64,000 nt of DNA, from positions 43,156,744 through 43,220,743 of the forward strand of contig CM055102.1 of NCBI GenBank assembly GCA_029204225.1. Direction: 5' to 3'. Source of the DNA: Diphasiastrum complanatum. Taxonomy: Eukaryota > Streptophyta > Lycopodiopsida > Lycopodiales > Lycopodiaceae. Numbering within the stretch: the stretch's first letter is position 1; each line of letters starts with the position of its first letter. The notes under the pieces are model-generated. The model was not told the origin of the DNA, did no database searches, and was given only the letters and a program-made list of their open reading frames with translations. This document shows positions 23,958 to 34,822 of the stretch, piece by piece. Position numbers and translations under genes: made by a program.

Positions 23958-25544
23958 TTGCTTGATTTAGCTCTCAGTTATGTTAGCATTTCCTTTGCAT
24001 CTTTATGTGATGAGTCCAAGAAAGTCATTTGTGCAACAAGTGGTGTCACATGTATTCATAAAGAAAGTAGATCAAAAGGTTCTATCATGAGACTTGGTGA
24101 GGAAGATCTCAAGTCAAAAGGGAGAGATGAATGTAAAGTGTTCAAAGTAGGATGTACTTTGAATGATGCTTTTGTGAATGATAGTGAGCGTTCATTATCA
24201 TTACCTATATCATTGATTAGAAATCCAGTTTTGACAAGAAAAAGTACTTCAATCATTCTTATGTTGAAGATACTATGTATTCTTTTCATGGCTTCTAACG
24301 TTCGAGATTCTTCTATTTCTTATGATGTAACTATCAAGAGGGAGTCTTGTGAAGGAAAGGGCAAAGGAAGAGTGACTCTTGGGAAGATCAAAGGCATGGA
24401 TCTTACATCTCTTCATCAACTCAAAGGATGCTATGATTGTGGTGGAGTGTTCATGCATGATCAAGATGGCAAAAGGTTGGATGAAGAAGACTACATGGAG
24501 CAACTCAAGTGGCAATTTTTTCAAGGCAAGGAAGATCTCATTAATGAGCTCATTGAGGTTTGGTTTGAACTCAAATGGGCTAGTTTGATTAGGTTTGATA
24601 CTCAACTTCATCTACTCTACTTCATGTTGGGTAGAATTGTAGAAATTTATCTTTTGGTTTATGATGGTGACATTGTTTTCACTAACTATAGTGAGAGGAA
24701 GTATCTTCAGAGGTTCAGATTGAAAGATATTTATAAATGCAAAGTCCTTGATGTTTTATTGGAAGATCAAGATGTTGATCTTGAATTGCTTCATCAACAC
24801 CAAGAGGCAAGTAGCAATTGGAAGCTAGTCAAAAGCATCAAAGGGGAGCCACATGGGCAAAGCATTTTGGATCTGTTTTTACAAGTTTTTGAAGGTTCAA
24901 GTAAGGTTCTTGGAGCAGCAAGGAAGTGTCCTTTTACTCTACCTTACTTGTTTAATCTCATGTATGAACATTGTCATGTCAATGTGTTGGAATTGTCAAA
25001 ATTCAATGAAACTAGTTCCACAGTTTTGCATCCTTTGGGTCTTGGAGATGGAATAGTTATCATTGCTGGTTTTTATGATCAAGTACATGCATTCATTCAA
25101 ATCTTGAAAGATATTAAAGTGGTCAATATGTTTACTTTTGAACAAAGTTCAAGATCTAGTATCCTAGTGTTGGCAAATTGGCAAATTGTTGACAATGTAG
25201 GATCAAGAGTTGTATGCAAATCTTGTGGAGATACTTCAAGTATTTCAAGTTCAGGCTTTGCTCATTCAAATGGAGCAGAGAGCACATCATTTTGGCATTC
25301 ATTCACTCAAGGACTTTCCTGGATTGGAGATCTACAAAGGCAAGGTGGTGATGGAGGTTTATTCATGGAGATACATGGTGCATTCACTGTGGGCATAGTG
25401 GAATGTGGAGGAGGCATGCAAACACTTGTTGGTTACTTTCACTTACAACTTGTTTGCTGCTGTTTTACTTTCACTTACAACTTGTTTGCTGCTCTTTCAT
25501 TATGGTTTTATGCTCTTTTACATGTATCTTGTTTCTATTATTAG
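23958..25544 (+). CDS. 528-codon open frame of element I, drifted copia pol with altered RT motif
   Basis: Open frame of 528 codons; the first ATG is at codon 44 (about 24087) and the frame may be a fragment of a longer one. Codons 150-260 align by eye with copia reverse transcriptase: LHQL near 152, LDEEDYMEQ (174-182, usual EEEIYMEQP), GKEDL (190-194), LKWASLIRFDT (205-215, usual LKQAPRxWYxRFDT), then LLVYDGDIVFTNYSE (232-246, usual LLYVDDIVFTGNSE). The catalytic YVDD is YDGD, so polymerase activity is not expected. The C-terminal half resembles no standard pol domain but shares LEDQDVDLELLHQH and GGDGGLFMEIHG with element G. An LTR fragment follows at 25525. The long frame without stops, despite heavy substitution, is unusual. 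Confidence 0.6.
   Translation: MLDLALSYVSISFASLCDESKKVICATSGVTCIHKESRSKGSIMRLGEEDLKSKGRDECKVFKVGCTLNDAFVNDSERSLSLPISLIRNPVLTRKSTSIILMLKILCILFMASNVRDSSISYDVTIKRESCEGKGKGRVTLGKIKGMDLTSLHQLKGCYDCGGVFMHDQDGKRLDEEDYMEQLKWQFFQGKEDLINELIEVWFELKWASLIRFDTQLHLLYFMLGRIVEIYLLVYDGDIVFTNYSERKYLQRFRLKDIYKCKVLDVLLEDQDVDLELLHQHQEASSNWKLVKSIKGEPHGQSILDLFLQVFEGSSKVLGAARKCPFTLPYLFNLMYEHCHVNVLELSKFNETSSTVLHPLGLGDGIVIIAGFYDQVHAFIQILKDIKVVNMFTFEQSSRSSILVLANWQIVDNVGSRVVCKSCGDTSSISSSGFAHSNGAESTSFWHSFTQGLSWIGDLQRQGGDGGLFMEIHGAFTVGIVECGGGMQTLVGYFHLQLVCCCFTFTYNLFAALSLWFYALLHVSCFYY
25433..25493 (+). repeat. Tandem duplication, about 30-bp unit
   Basis: TTACTTTCACTTACAACTTG and the following TTTGCTGCT occur twice with a 32-base period near the 3' end of the element I frame. 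Confidence 0.85.
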
Positions 25545-25697
25545 TTTCTTTTGTCTCTTGAATGCTTTGTCAAGTTCATGTGTATCAAAGATAGCATTAG
25601 GTTGGTTTGCCATTTCTAGCTTTTGTAGCTTGTTGTGCAAAGATCTTAGCCAAGTATTTTGGGAGTTTGGATCCATTCAAGATCCACTTTTTTCACA
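25525..25697 (+). mobile_element. Terminal part of an H-family LTR beside element I
   Basis: The reverse complement of 17345-17520 is recognisable through ATGCTTTGTCAAGTTCATGT, GCAAAGATCTTAGCCAAGTA and GGATCCATTCAAGATCCAC, ending TTTCACA at 25697. The first part of the LTR is missing. No primer site follows, so it is a 3' or solo LTR remnant. Confidence 0.75.
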
Positions 25698-26475
25698 CAT
25701 TCCACCTTTTTGGATTCCTCCCTAGTTCACACAAACGATGGGTATCTGATCGAAGCCATCACCAATATAGTCATCCAATCTGCTTCCCACCTCCTCAACA
25801 ACTTTCTAGTCATTGGGAATCTATGCAAGGAACTCATTCCCTCCATTCTTCTAGATCAACTTACATAATCTGACATCAAATTCTTGGCTTAGTACTATAC
25901 AATTGACATTCTTTTGTAATTACTGAGCTTTGATGGGCTATTAAGTCCAACTTTGGCCTAAGGGACCCCTCATCTCTGCCCTATATGTCACTCTCCTCGA
26001 ACAAAAGATTTGAGAATTTGATCGATTCTCTGTCCTTGCCATTGCCATCCCCTCTACCAGCCAATGTTTCTCTTGACACATCCTCCTCAAAGCTCAACGT
26101 CGTCGACCCTACATCTCTATAAAAAAGTCTAGACATTATCTATTTGCTAACACTTTTGTATCCTTTGTAAAACATCAACCACGGTTGTATCTTACAGAAT
26201 CACAAGATGGCCATTATTATTATAAAATTTGAATTTAGAATAATGGCTGAAATAGAAAAGCAACATTATCCATTTCATCACCTATTTCAATTAATCTCTA
26301 AGAAGGATGAAGTAGGGTAGATGATGTTTTCAAATGCTAAAATATCTTATGCAGATAAAGTATTAGAGTAGTAGCTGACATGGTTGAATACCCTCACTCA
26401 TGTTAGGCTAGATCTCCTTTGCCCTTCCTTAACCAAGATAAGTTAATCCTTAAAGGCTATGCCACATTGCTTGAG
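25698..26475. other. Unassigned sequence between elements I and B
   Basis: A short protein-like stretch, GYLIEAITNIVIQSASHLL, is read at about 25739-25870 on the plus strand and then stops. It is too short to assign. No other feature is seen. Confidence 0.35.
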
Positions 26476-27134
26476 TGATGGGTGTTGGAGAGAGGGAGAT
26501 GAACAAGAGTTGAGAAAGATGTCATAATTTCATAAACGAAAAATTTAGCTCAGAGGGGTAAGACGAACACAAACGAGAAACGAAACACGAACGAGAAACG
26601 AACTTGAATGAGAAACAAACTCAAACAAAAATTGTTCGTGCGTAGCGGAACGAGCTATGCGACTCTCTCCGAAAGCATGACTACGCCTATCAGAACGAAC
26701 AGAACATTAGTGATGGAAATCACGGTCGTTCTTGATTACGTAGCCAAACATTAGTAAATGAAGCGCCAGAAGAATAATGTGTCATGAATAGCTAGACAAA
26801 TTATGTGTCGCGAATGATTTGCAAAGAGCTAGACAATGCTCGTCTGATAATTAGTCACGAAACATTCGCAAAAGACAAGACTAAATGTAGTCGTCTATTA
26901 CCAGAAAGAGCAACTAGAAAGATCAAACAGAATGAATAATAAGCATAGCAATATTGATGCAAATGTAAACGTAGAACAAAGAACTGTATCAGATAAAGTA
27001 TATCAAGTATCCATGTCAATAATGCGGTAGAGCACAAGGCGTGCCCTATGAAGCTTATTCAGTGAGTAAATATGCAGCGTGAATGGAGGTAGATTAAAAT
27101 GGGATTTAGGTGACTAGAAAAAATAAATCCAACA
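26476..27134 (-). mobile_element. 3' LTR of copia element B (659 bp)
   Basis: On the minus strand it runs from TGTTGGATTTAT (27134) to CCCATCA (26476), with TG...CA ends. It is bounded inside by a polypurine tract at 27135-27147. Homologous sequence lies at 1905-2745. The five flanking bases at 26471-26475 (TTGAG) would be the target duplication, but the partner is not available because the other end of B is lost. Confidence 0.8.
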
Positions 27135-27147
27135 CCCCCTCTTAATC
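27135..27147 (-). other. Polypurine tract of element B
   Basis: Minus strand GATTAAGAGGGGG directly before the LTR start. Confidence 0.8.
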
Positions 27148-28197
27148 TGGATCCGTGAATGCCTTGATCTTCAGACTAAGCAATGCACAAAATTTGTTGT
27201 GTGCATTAACACTGAGTGCTTTCGTAAATATGTATGCAACCATGTCCTGCATTCTGCAGTACGTTAAGCTTACTTCCTCGTTGAGAACCTTGCCCCTGAT
27301 GTAGTGATATCTGATTTCAATATGCTTACTCCTAGAGTAAAATCTAAGGTTGGCCGATAAGGCAATAGCACTCTGATTATCACAAAATAAGATTGTAGGG
27401 CTATAGTGATTCAGATTAACATCTGACAGTAAATTTCTCAACCAAAACGCTTTCTTGATAGATTGAGAAGCAACAATGTATTATGCTTCTGTAGAAAAAA
27501 GTGCGACAGAAGTTTGCTTATGACTGTTCCATGAGATAGGACCACCGTTGAAGAAGAATGTAAATCCAGATGTGGATTTATGATTGTCTACATCTCCTCC
27601 CCAGCTTGCATCAGAATAACCACTGAGCTGATGAAGATTGTCATTGCTGACATCTCCATAGCAGATGCAATGGTCCATGATAGCTCGAATATATCTCATG
27701 ACTTGTATGAGAGGCTTCCAATGGGTAATGACAGGATTAGCCATGTATTGGCTGAGTGAGCTTATAACAAAAGAGATATCAGGTCTTGTACAGACCATTA
27801 CGTACATGAGAGATCGTAGTATTGATCGATAAGGGTATTCTCTCATTTGCTCCACTTCTTGCTTGGTCTGGGGACATTGGTCCTTTGATAGATGCAGGCT
27901 TGGATCCATTGGTGAGTGAGCTAACTTACAATTCATCAAATTGTGTTTGTTAAGAACATTGTGAATATATCTTTGTTGAGTGATGTAAATCAGTTGATTT
28001 GCTCTGTCTCTATAGATTTGAATTCCCAGACAGAATTGAGCTTCGCCTAGATCAGTCATGTCAAACTTTTGAAAACAACATCTGCTTCGAATCCTTGACC
28101 AAATTGGTATTGTTGCTGAAGAGCAACGTATCATCCATGTACAAGGTGATGATAATGAAGGATTGTTGTACTGACTTGGAATAGACGTTGCAATCAA
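27142..28197 (-). pseudogene. pol: RT C-terminal part and RNase H of element B
   Basis: Two minus frames. 28197-27481 covers the second half of reverse transcriptase (MTDLGEAQFCLGIQIYRDR, ITQQRYIHNVL, TRPDISFVISSLSQYM) and the start of RNase H (YSDASWGGDVDNHKSTSGF, WNSHKQTSVALFSTEA). After a stop at about 27481, 27441-27142 completes RNase H (LFCDNQSAIALSAN, SRSKHIEIRYHYIR). The frame is interrupted, so the enzyme is not functional. Confidence 0.92.
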
Positions 28198-28640
28198 CAG
28201 TGCTTGGTTTGAATCCTTGTTTGATGAGGAATGTGTTGATCCTCTGAAACCAAGCTCTGGAAGACTGTTTTAAGCTGTATAGTGCTTTGTGGAGTTTATA
28301 GACATGATTTTCCATACCTTCCAAAACGTATCCTTCAGGTTGGATCATGTAAATATCTTCTTGTATCACTCCATTCAGATAGGCTGTTTGTACATCGAGT
28401 TGATGCACTTCGAGGTCAGCAGCTGCAGCATAAGACAGGAGCATTCAGATCGACAAATGTTTGACGACTGGACTAAAAGTCTCACTGTAGTCGACATTCG
28501 AGATCTGGGTGAATCCTCGTTCTATTAGTCTTGCCTTCCTTCGGTCAATTGCTCCGTTGGCATTGTATTTGATCTTAAAGATCCATTTGCAATCAATGAT
28601 ATTGCAGCCAATAGGAGCTTCAACTAATGACCATGTCTAG
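28061..28640 (-). pseudogene. pol: Reverse transcriptase N-terminal part of element B
   Basis: The frame 28444-28061 holds HQLDVQTAYLNGVIQEDIYM, LHKALYSLKQSSRAWFQRI and the catalytic box as YMDD (TLYMDDTLLFSNN), a known alternative to YVDD. The start of RT lies at about 28640-28450 in another frame. It overlaps the next frame at 28061-28197 because of a frameshift. Confidence 0.9.
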
Positions 28641-28663
28641 TTCTCGATCAGAAAGAAATACTC

Positions 28664-29287
28664 TCAAACCATAGCTTCTCTCCAGAGATCAGAGTCTGGT
28701 TGGCTGAGTGCCTCTTCCACTATCAACGGTTCCTGTATCAAGAGATAGGCAGACTCAAGGGTATGCCTTGTGGGCTGTGTGCGCACTCGGCTTGATCTTC
28801 TGGGAGGATTCTCTCCTAGAATTTGTTGTTGAGTAGCAGCAACATCTTTGTCTGATTCGTTGTCTCGAAGTGGGTCGACGATAGACACGCCTGAGCCAGA
28901 AGCTTGGACTGTCGTGTCAACGACTGGCGATGAGGGTTCTTCTTGAGCAACATCCTTGTCTTTGAGGTCGACGAACTGATCCTCGATGAATACTGTATCT
29001 CGGCTATACAAGATTTGTTGGGTATTAGGATCATATAGCTTATAAGTATTATCAGATGAAGTGTATCCAATCAGGATGGTCTTGAGACCTTGGAAGTCCA
29101 ATTTTTTTCTTGTGTCTTTTGGGATCTGCATGTAGGCAATGCACCCAAACACTCTTAGGTTCTTCAAAGAAGGCTTAGAGCATGTCCACACCTCGTGGGA
29201 TGTCTTGTCTAAGAGGGCCTTGGTCGAACATCTGTTCTGGACGTAAGCTGTAGTGGAGACAGCTTCAGCCCAGAATCTCTTTGGCAA
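28664..29287 (-). pseudogene. pol: Integrase C-terminal region of element B
   Basis: LRVFGCIAYMQIPKDTRKK, ILIGYTSSDNTYKLYDP and LYSRDTVFIEDQF are the standard copia integrase C-terminal blocks. A Ser/Asp-rich linker and PPRRSSRVRTQPTR before RT follow. It is joined by frameshift to the integrase core upstream. Confidence 0.92.
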
Positions 29288-29830
29288 AATGGTTCTTCCA
29301 CTCAGCTAAGCCATTAGACTGAGGACTGTAAGGAGTGATGAATTGCTGCTCAATTCCTTGGCTTTGGTAGTACTCCTTAAACTCGATAGAGATATATTCT
29401 CCACCGTTGTCTGACCTCGTCCTTCTAGTCTCCTTCTCTACATGCTCCTTGAAGATTCTGAAGCAGTTGAAGGCTTCTGATTTCTTCTTCATAAAATACA
29501 CCATGGTTCTTCTAGAAAATTCATCAATAAAGGTTATAAAACGCTTGGCATCTTTCAGCAAAGGATTTTTCGTCGGGCCACAAATATCTGAATGTACAAC
29601 ATCTAGCAATCCTATAGCAATGTGCTGATGGCTTGACTTAAAAGATTTCCTAGTCTGTTTACCAACTAGATAGTCTTGACAGACATGTAACTCGACCCTT
29701 TCGCGAGGATAGTCAAGATCAAGAACAATAGATTGTCTAGACATTTGTTGTACATCAGCATGATTTAAATGACCAAGTCTATAATGTCAAAGTAAACCTT
29801 TATTTGAATGAATTAAAGTACTGAGAGCCT
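29265..29830 (-). pseudogene. pol: Pre-integrase and integrase core of element B
   Basis: It contains a zinc-binding remnant (CQDYLVGKQTRKSFK), the first catalytic Asp in VHSDICGPTKNP, the second in RSDNGGEYISIEF, and the Glu in NGLAEWKN (usual NGLAERKN, so the Arg is lost). The pre-integrase HYRLGHLNHADVQQM lies just upstream behind a stop. Confidence 0.92.
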
Positions 29831-30336
29831 GATAGAGACAAAAAAAGCAATGACTCAATTTGTACAAGTTTCCATGCATCTTTTCGAGTGCTAGGATCTT
29901 GCCTGTCCTATCAACTACTTTACACTGATTACATTTGAATTCTACTCTGTGTCCTAGGTCTGTGATTTTGCTTATAGAGAGCAGATTTGTAAATAAATTT
30001 GGTACATAAAGGACTTTAGAGAGCAGCTTAGACTGATCATTAGCAAAGTTTAATCTTATAGTGCCTTCACCTTTAATAGCCTGTGTGCTATTGTCACCAA
30101 GGTGGACATATTTCTAGCTACTGTAAGGTGTACAGGACTCGAAACAGCCAATGAGGCTAGTCATATGCTGAGTGGCTCCGGAATCCAGGAACCAAGAACT
30201 GTCACCAGATGCTCCTTGATGGCTAGTCATGAAGGCATCATGATCTGCTTCTTGAATAGGCTATGGAGCTTCTGCAGCTGCATTTGTCACTTGATTCAAC
30301 TGTCCCTTGCTGTTGTTCTTCGCTTGAAGTATTCGG
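29831..30336 (-). pseudogene. pol: Protease and gag end of element B, interrupted by element C
   Basis: Minus strand reads a copia aspartic protease with FLDSGATQHMTS near 30150-30190, then FANDQSKLLSKVLYVPNL. The sequence is cut at 30336 by the 5' LTR of element C. The rest of B gag is not found beyond C, so it was deleted. Confidence 0.8.
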
Positions 30337-31037
30337 TGTGAAGAATTGCCAAAAATTGGCAAATCTAGCTTGATCAAAAACCATGTAGAATAGTGTAAAT
30401 TGTGTACACAAGTGGGTCCCACACATGTGAGGCCATGATGCCACATGGGAAACCCATCCTAATGTAGGTTAGGTCAAGTCAAGAGAGTTGGTCATGTCTA
30501 TTTGATGGTCATCCCTACTTTATAGGACCTACACCTAAGTTTAAGGTGAAAATTTGACCAACTAGCTACCTACCAAGCATAACTCTAGGAAATAGACTAG
30601 GGTTTCATTTTAGGTCAAGGAGAGTGAGTTAACTTCCTTATTACATGCTGGAAATCCACCTAACTTCAAGAAGGAAGTCGAATTTGCTATGTATTCCCTC
30701 TCTCCATAGTGAGAAGATAGAAAATTTTTGGAGCTCATTGGCAATCTCAAGCTAGTTCACTATGTACATTGAGTTTTTGTGATCCAAATAAAACCAACTC
30801 AATTTTTACTTGTTTCTCAGGTTTAAGGCCGTACTACAACCTGTAGTACACATGTCTGGGCTTGGATTTCAATTTTTATTAATGCTTTTGATTGTTAATG
30901 CTTGTTGTTTGTCAAATTGCCAATCTAGATCAACTTTTTTGTGTCTAGTTTTTTGATAGATTGTTAAGCAAGCATCCAATCACTCTTGTGGATCTTTTGT
31001 AGATCCATTTATGGTCCTAAAGTATAGTACTTTCACA
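30337..31037 (+). mobile_element. 5' LTR of element C (701 bp)
   Basis: It runs from TGTGAAGAATTGCC to ...TTTCACA, ending directly before the primer site. It contains a CACACATGTGAG palindrome near 30420-30431. Confidence 0.92.
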
Positions 31038-31050
31038 TGGTATCAGAGCC
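31038..31050 (+). other. Primer binding site of element C
   Basis: TGGTATCAGAGCC, a perfect plant initiator-Met tRNA priming site. Confidence 0.95.
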
Positions 31051-31841
31051 AAGTACAAGAGCATAAGCCATTGATCTAATGCAAATCCATTTTTAGCAAG
31101 TTTTGGTGCTAAAAACTAGTCTTGAGAGGGCAAGCTAGAATCTTGATTTTGGTGAGGAGATTTGATCCCAAACTTGGTAGGGGTCCAAATCTGTACTGTC
31201 CACATGTGTGGGCACCTCTGAACCTGCATTTAATGCATGGTATTCATTTGATCCAAAAAAATTCAATTTGTGAGCTATTGGTGTAATTTTTGGCGGAAAT
31301 CCTAGGATAATCTACCAAGATCATTTGCCATTGATTAGATTTGAATTTTTTTCATGGAATCTAATTAATCTAGGCTGATTTCAAGTCCTATTAAGGTTAA
31401 AAACAGGTCTTGAAAGTACACCAAGAAGGAAGAAAGAGATTAAGTCATTTTTTTGTCCAAAAATAGCCAAAATTGGCAAGATTTGATTGTAAGTAGATTT
31501 CACATCATCTTATCTTCATTCCCACTTTGTGAGGGAGTGCTAGAACTGAGATTATAAGTCCATTTTTTGGATTAGAAATCTAATTTGAGTGAAAAACTAC
31601 AAGAGAGAGACCTTAGTGAGTTTCTAGAGCAATCAAATCCATTTCTTGGCAAGATTTGTTTGAAAGTAGTTTTCACTTCATCTTATCTTCATTCCAGCTT
31701 TGTGAGGGAGTGATAGACCTGTGATTATAAGTCCATTTGTTGGATTAGAAATCAAATTTGAGTGAAACACTGCAAGTGTGAGACCTTTGTGAGTTTCAAG
31801 TCAATCAAATCTATTTCTTGTTTGTAGAAGTCACTAGTAAG
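31051..31841 (+). mobile_element. Leader of element C
   Basis: Untranslated, about 790 bases. Two similar segments of about 170 bases (around 31480-31610 and 31660-31800, each with TCATCTTATCTTCATTCC and GAGGGAGTG) form a diverged direct duplication. A CACATGTGTGG motif lies near 31200. Confidence 0.7.
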
Positions 31842-32624
31842 ATGGGATCTGCTGGAGCATACCTTCTAGAAGCTAGTGAGAGGTTGAATTCTACAAATTA
31901 TGCTATTTGGAAGGTTAGAATGGAGTCACTATTGGTGCTCCAAGACCTTTATGAGTTCTTGATTGAAGATGAAGATGAACCTCTAGGTGCACAGGAGTTA
32001 GCTAGATACAAGAAGAGATCTAGGCTTGCACTTCATTGTGTGAAGATGAATGTGAGCAATGATTTGTTGAGAGAAGTATCAGCTTGTACTAATGCTAAAG
32101 AGGCTTGGGAGTCTTTAAAATCAATCTATGAGTCTAGCAACACTTCTAGAGTTCTTATGCTTAGAAATCAAATTTTGCAAAGCATGAGGAGAAGTGAGGA
32201 GAGTGCACAGGATTATGTACTCAGAATCAAGTCTCTAAATAGAGAGTTGGCTTCCATTGGAGAGAAGATTCATGATGGAGAGCTTGTACAAATTGTCCTT
32301 AATGGTCTAGGAGATGACTTTGCAAATTTGGTCCAAAGTTTTGCCATCCAAGACACTTTGCCAACTATAGAAAAACTTCACAGTGTATTAGTGGCTGAAG
32401 AGTGTAGGATGCTCCATGCAAAATCTAGGATGAGTTCCTTGTCGTTGCAGGATGGTGATGAGAAAGCCAATTTCTCATTCAAGGGCAAAAAGAAGACCAA
32501 TGGAAAGAAGAAGCATCCAAAGGAGGCCAAAGAAGAGGATGATGCATCAAGCTCAAAGGACAAGTCAAAGCAAAATGCTTCTTTTGTGGAAAGAAGGGGC
32601 ATTATGCATCTGAATGCTACATGA
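31842..32624 (+). pseudogene. gag: Gag of element C, frameshifted before the zinc knuckle
   Basis: The ATG at 31842 begins copia gag: EASERLNSTNYAIWKVRMES, YKKRSRLALHCVKMNVS, EAWESLKSIYESSNTSR, LNGLGDDFANLVQSFA, then a Lys-rich linker. The first frame runs out at 32624 with a nonsense tail. The real zinc knuckle, CFFCGKKGHYASEC (CX2CX4HX4C, 32576-32617), lies in the next frame, so one base was gained or lost near 32560. A programmed frameshift is possible but simple decay is more likely. The frame is otherwise intact over about 240 codons. Confidence 0.88.
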
Positions 32625-33157
32625 GGCTAAGAGCACAAGTGGAGGAGGACAAACAAGGAAACCTTGCAAAGGAGGAGGAGGAAGATGAAGTAGATGTATT
32701 CTTTATGGCATCTACATCCTCTCCAACAAGCAATAGCAATTCAAGAGACAATTGGTGGATCAACAGTGGGGCTAGCTCCCACATGTCTTGTGAAAAGGAC
32801 TTTTTCTCAACCTTACACTCATTAAATGATGCTAAAAAGTTTGTCTTTACTGCAAATGATGAAGAGTGTAGGATAGATGGTGTTGGCACCATATCTTTGT
32901 GTCTAGAATCCTCAAAATGCATGGATCTAGAAAATGTCCTTTATGTACCATCAATCACCAAGAATATGCTTAGTGTTGGTCTACTCTTAGAAAGTGGTTT
33001 GGATGTCCACTTTAAGCATGGTGTTTGCTTCATCTTGAAGAATGATGTTTGCATTGCAAAGGGATTTAAACATGGAAGATTGTTTAAGTTGGAAGCTAGT
33101 GTTGCTTCTAAAAGAATGAGCTTGGCAAAGGAGGAAATCACTCAAGAGGAGATCTAG
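32576..33157 (+). pseudogene. pol: Zinc knuckle and protease of element C, catalytic Asp lost
   Basis: This frame carries the zinc knuckle, an acidic linker, and a copia protease in which the active site reads WWINSGASSHM: the catalytic Asp of WIDSGA is Asn (AAC, 32762-32764). The flanking blocks FTANDEECRIDGVGTISL and VLYVPSITKNMLSVGLLL are otherwise well kept to the stop at 33157. The protease should be inactive. Confidence 0.88.
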
Positions 33158-34195
33158 GCAAAGTGTGATTTGCTTGCATTGAGGAGGAGCATCAAAAGGA
33201 GGAAGATCTTGAGGATCAGCCTCAAAGCATGAGAGTTCCAAGGGAGTCCTCAATGACAATGTCTGAGTCATCAAATTGCATGCAAATTGTCCATTCAAGT
33301 GTGCATCTTGCAAGGGTGGTGAGCATTGGAGAGTCTACTATCTTTGAATACTTTTTGGAAAGTATTAGTAGACATGAGGTGACTTGTTTCTTACCTTTAA
33401 GATTCATGGTGTTTATTACTTTGTATGACAAGACAATGAAATGGGATGCTTTGAAATCTACATTTGTTGTTGATAAAGCAATTTCATTGGATAACTATTT
33501 TTGTAATAGTTTGAATAGTGTCATAAAAGATGAAATATCATTTGTATTGGAAATCTTTGGGTCCACATGCTTTGAGCATGATCATTCCAATGTAAGGACC
33601 AAAGATTATCCTATTTCAATGATAGGAATAATGGTAGTGTTTTGCTCTTCAAGTAGAGATTGTAGAATCTACTTGTTTTCAACCAAAGAATTTGTCAATG
33701 GTGGAAATGTGATCTTTCAAGAGTGGAAGATTTGTAAACTTGAAGAAGCACCTTTGGATCAACACCTTATTCAATTCATTGATGGTTTGGAGTCAAGTCA
33801 AGTGGAGGAGCAAGCTCAAGACCCGAGGACTCCAAGAAGAACATTGAGTATCAAGATGGAGCCATCTAGGCTCAATCATATGGATCAAGCAAGACAAGTT
33901 GTCTTTGGCAACATTATTTATGCACTTAATATTTTAATTGATGTATCTTCAAGTGCACAAAATGCCTTGGAATCCATGGCTTGGCATGATGTTTAGTTTT
34001 GAAGTGTGCTACATGTATATAGACACATTTATGGAACATCTTGTAAGGGATCCTCTAAGAGGTGGTGAAAGATCCTTCATGGACATCATTCTCTATTGGA
34101 GTCTCAAAAGTCCCTCGTTTGTAGCTGGATTTTTTAGAAACTTCTAAAAGCTTTCATTGATCTATCAAGAGAGTTGTAAATAGATCAAGCTAAAT
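33158..34195 (+). pseudogene. Highly drifted integrase and pol remnant of element C
   Basis: A 255-codon frame (33229-33996) aligns by eye with the integrase C-terminal half of element D: KTMKWDALKSTFVVDKAISL with KTMRIEASLPKDFWGEAINC, EIFGSTCFEHDHSNVRTKD with RVFGCLCFVHIPLETRKKE, and GIMVVFCSSSRDCRIYLFST with GIMVGYSSTKKAYRVFILST. The linker RTPRRTLSIKMEPSRLNHMD matches SPRRSMRDRSEPKRLSYVD. The usual catalytic motifs are absent. A later fragment at 34040-34110 (DPLRGGERSFMDIILYWSL) echoes DPNKGDERSFEDITLFRSL near the end of RT, so most of RT was deleted. Identity is low but the frame is still open. Confidence 0.7.
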
Positions 34196-34206
34196 TTGAG
34201 GAGGAG
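34196..34206 (+). other. Polypurine tract of element C
   Basis: TTTGAGGAGGAG directly precedes the 3' LTR start at 34207. Confidence 0.85.
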
Positions 34207-34822
34207 TGTGAAGAATTGCCAAAAATTGACAAATCTAGCTTGATCAAAAACCATGTAGAATAGTGTAAATTGTGTACACAAGTGGGTCCCACACATGTGA
34301 GGCCATGATGCCACATGGGAAACCCATCCTAATGTAGGTTAGGTCAAGTCAAGAGAGTTGGTCATGTCTATTTGGTGGTCATCCCTACTTTATAGGACCT
34401 ACACCTAAGTTTAAGGTGAAAATTTGACCAACTAGCTACCTACCAAGCATAACTCTAGGAAATAGACTAGGGTTTCATTTTAGGTCAAGGAGAGTGAGTT
34501 AAATTCCTTATTACATGCTGGAAATCCACCTAACTTCAAGAAGGAAGTCGAATTTGCTATGTATTCCCTCTCTCCATAGTGAGAAGATAGAAAATTTTTG
34601 GAGCTCATTGGCAATCTCAAGCTAGTTCACTATGTACATTGAGTTTTTGTGATCCAAATGAAACCAAATCAATTTTTACTTGTTTCTCAGGTTGAAGGCC
34701 GTACTACAGCCTGTAGTACACATGTGTGGGCTCGGATTTCAATGTTTATCAATGCTTTTGATTGTTAATGCTTGTTGTTTGTCAAATTGCCAATCTAGAT
34801 CAACTTTTTTGTGTCTAGTTTT
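34207..34822 (+). mobile_element. 3' LTR of element C, truncated
   Basis: Matches the 5' LTR from TGTGAAGAATTGCC through GTGTCTAGTTT, then departs. The last 85 bases or so of the LTR are missing. Confidence 0.9.

Larger units (their letters stand above)
30337..34822 (+). mobile_element. Copia element C, inserted into element B
   Basis: Order: 5' LTR 30337-31037, primer site, leader, gag, protease, decayed integrase, polypurine tract, 3' LTR from 34207 truncated at about 34822. By eye the two LTRs differ at about eleven of roughly 615 shared positions, so insertion was relatively recent. The candidate target duplication is TTCGG at 30332-30336; its partner is lost with the 3' end. Gag is close to that of element F. 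Confidence 0.9.

Noticed and set aside
32378-32922. Antisense frames overlapping gag and protease of element C
   Set aside because: They reflect codon bias on the opposite strand; the sense strand has clear gag and protease motifs.
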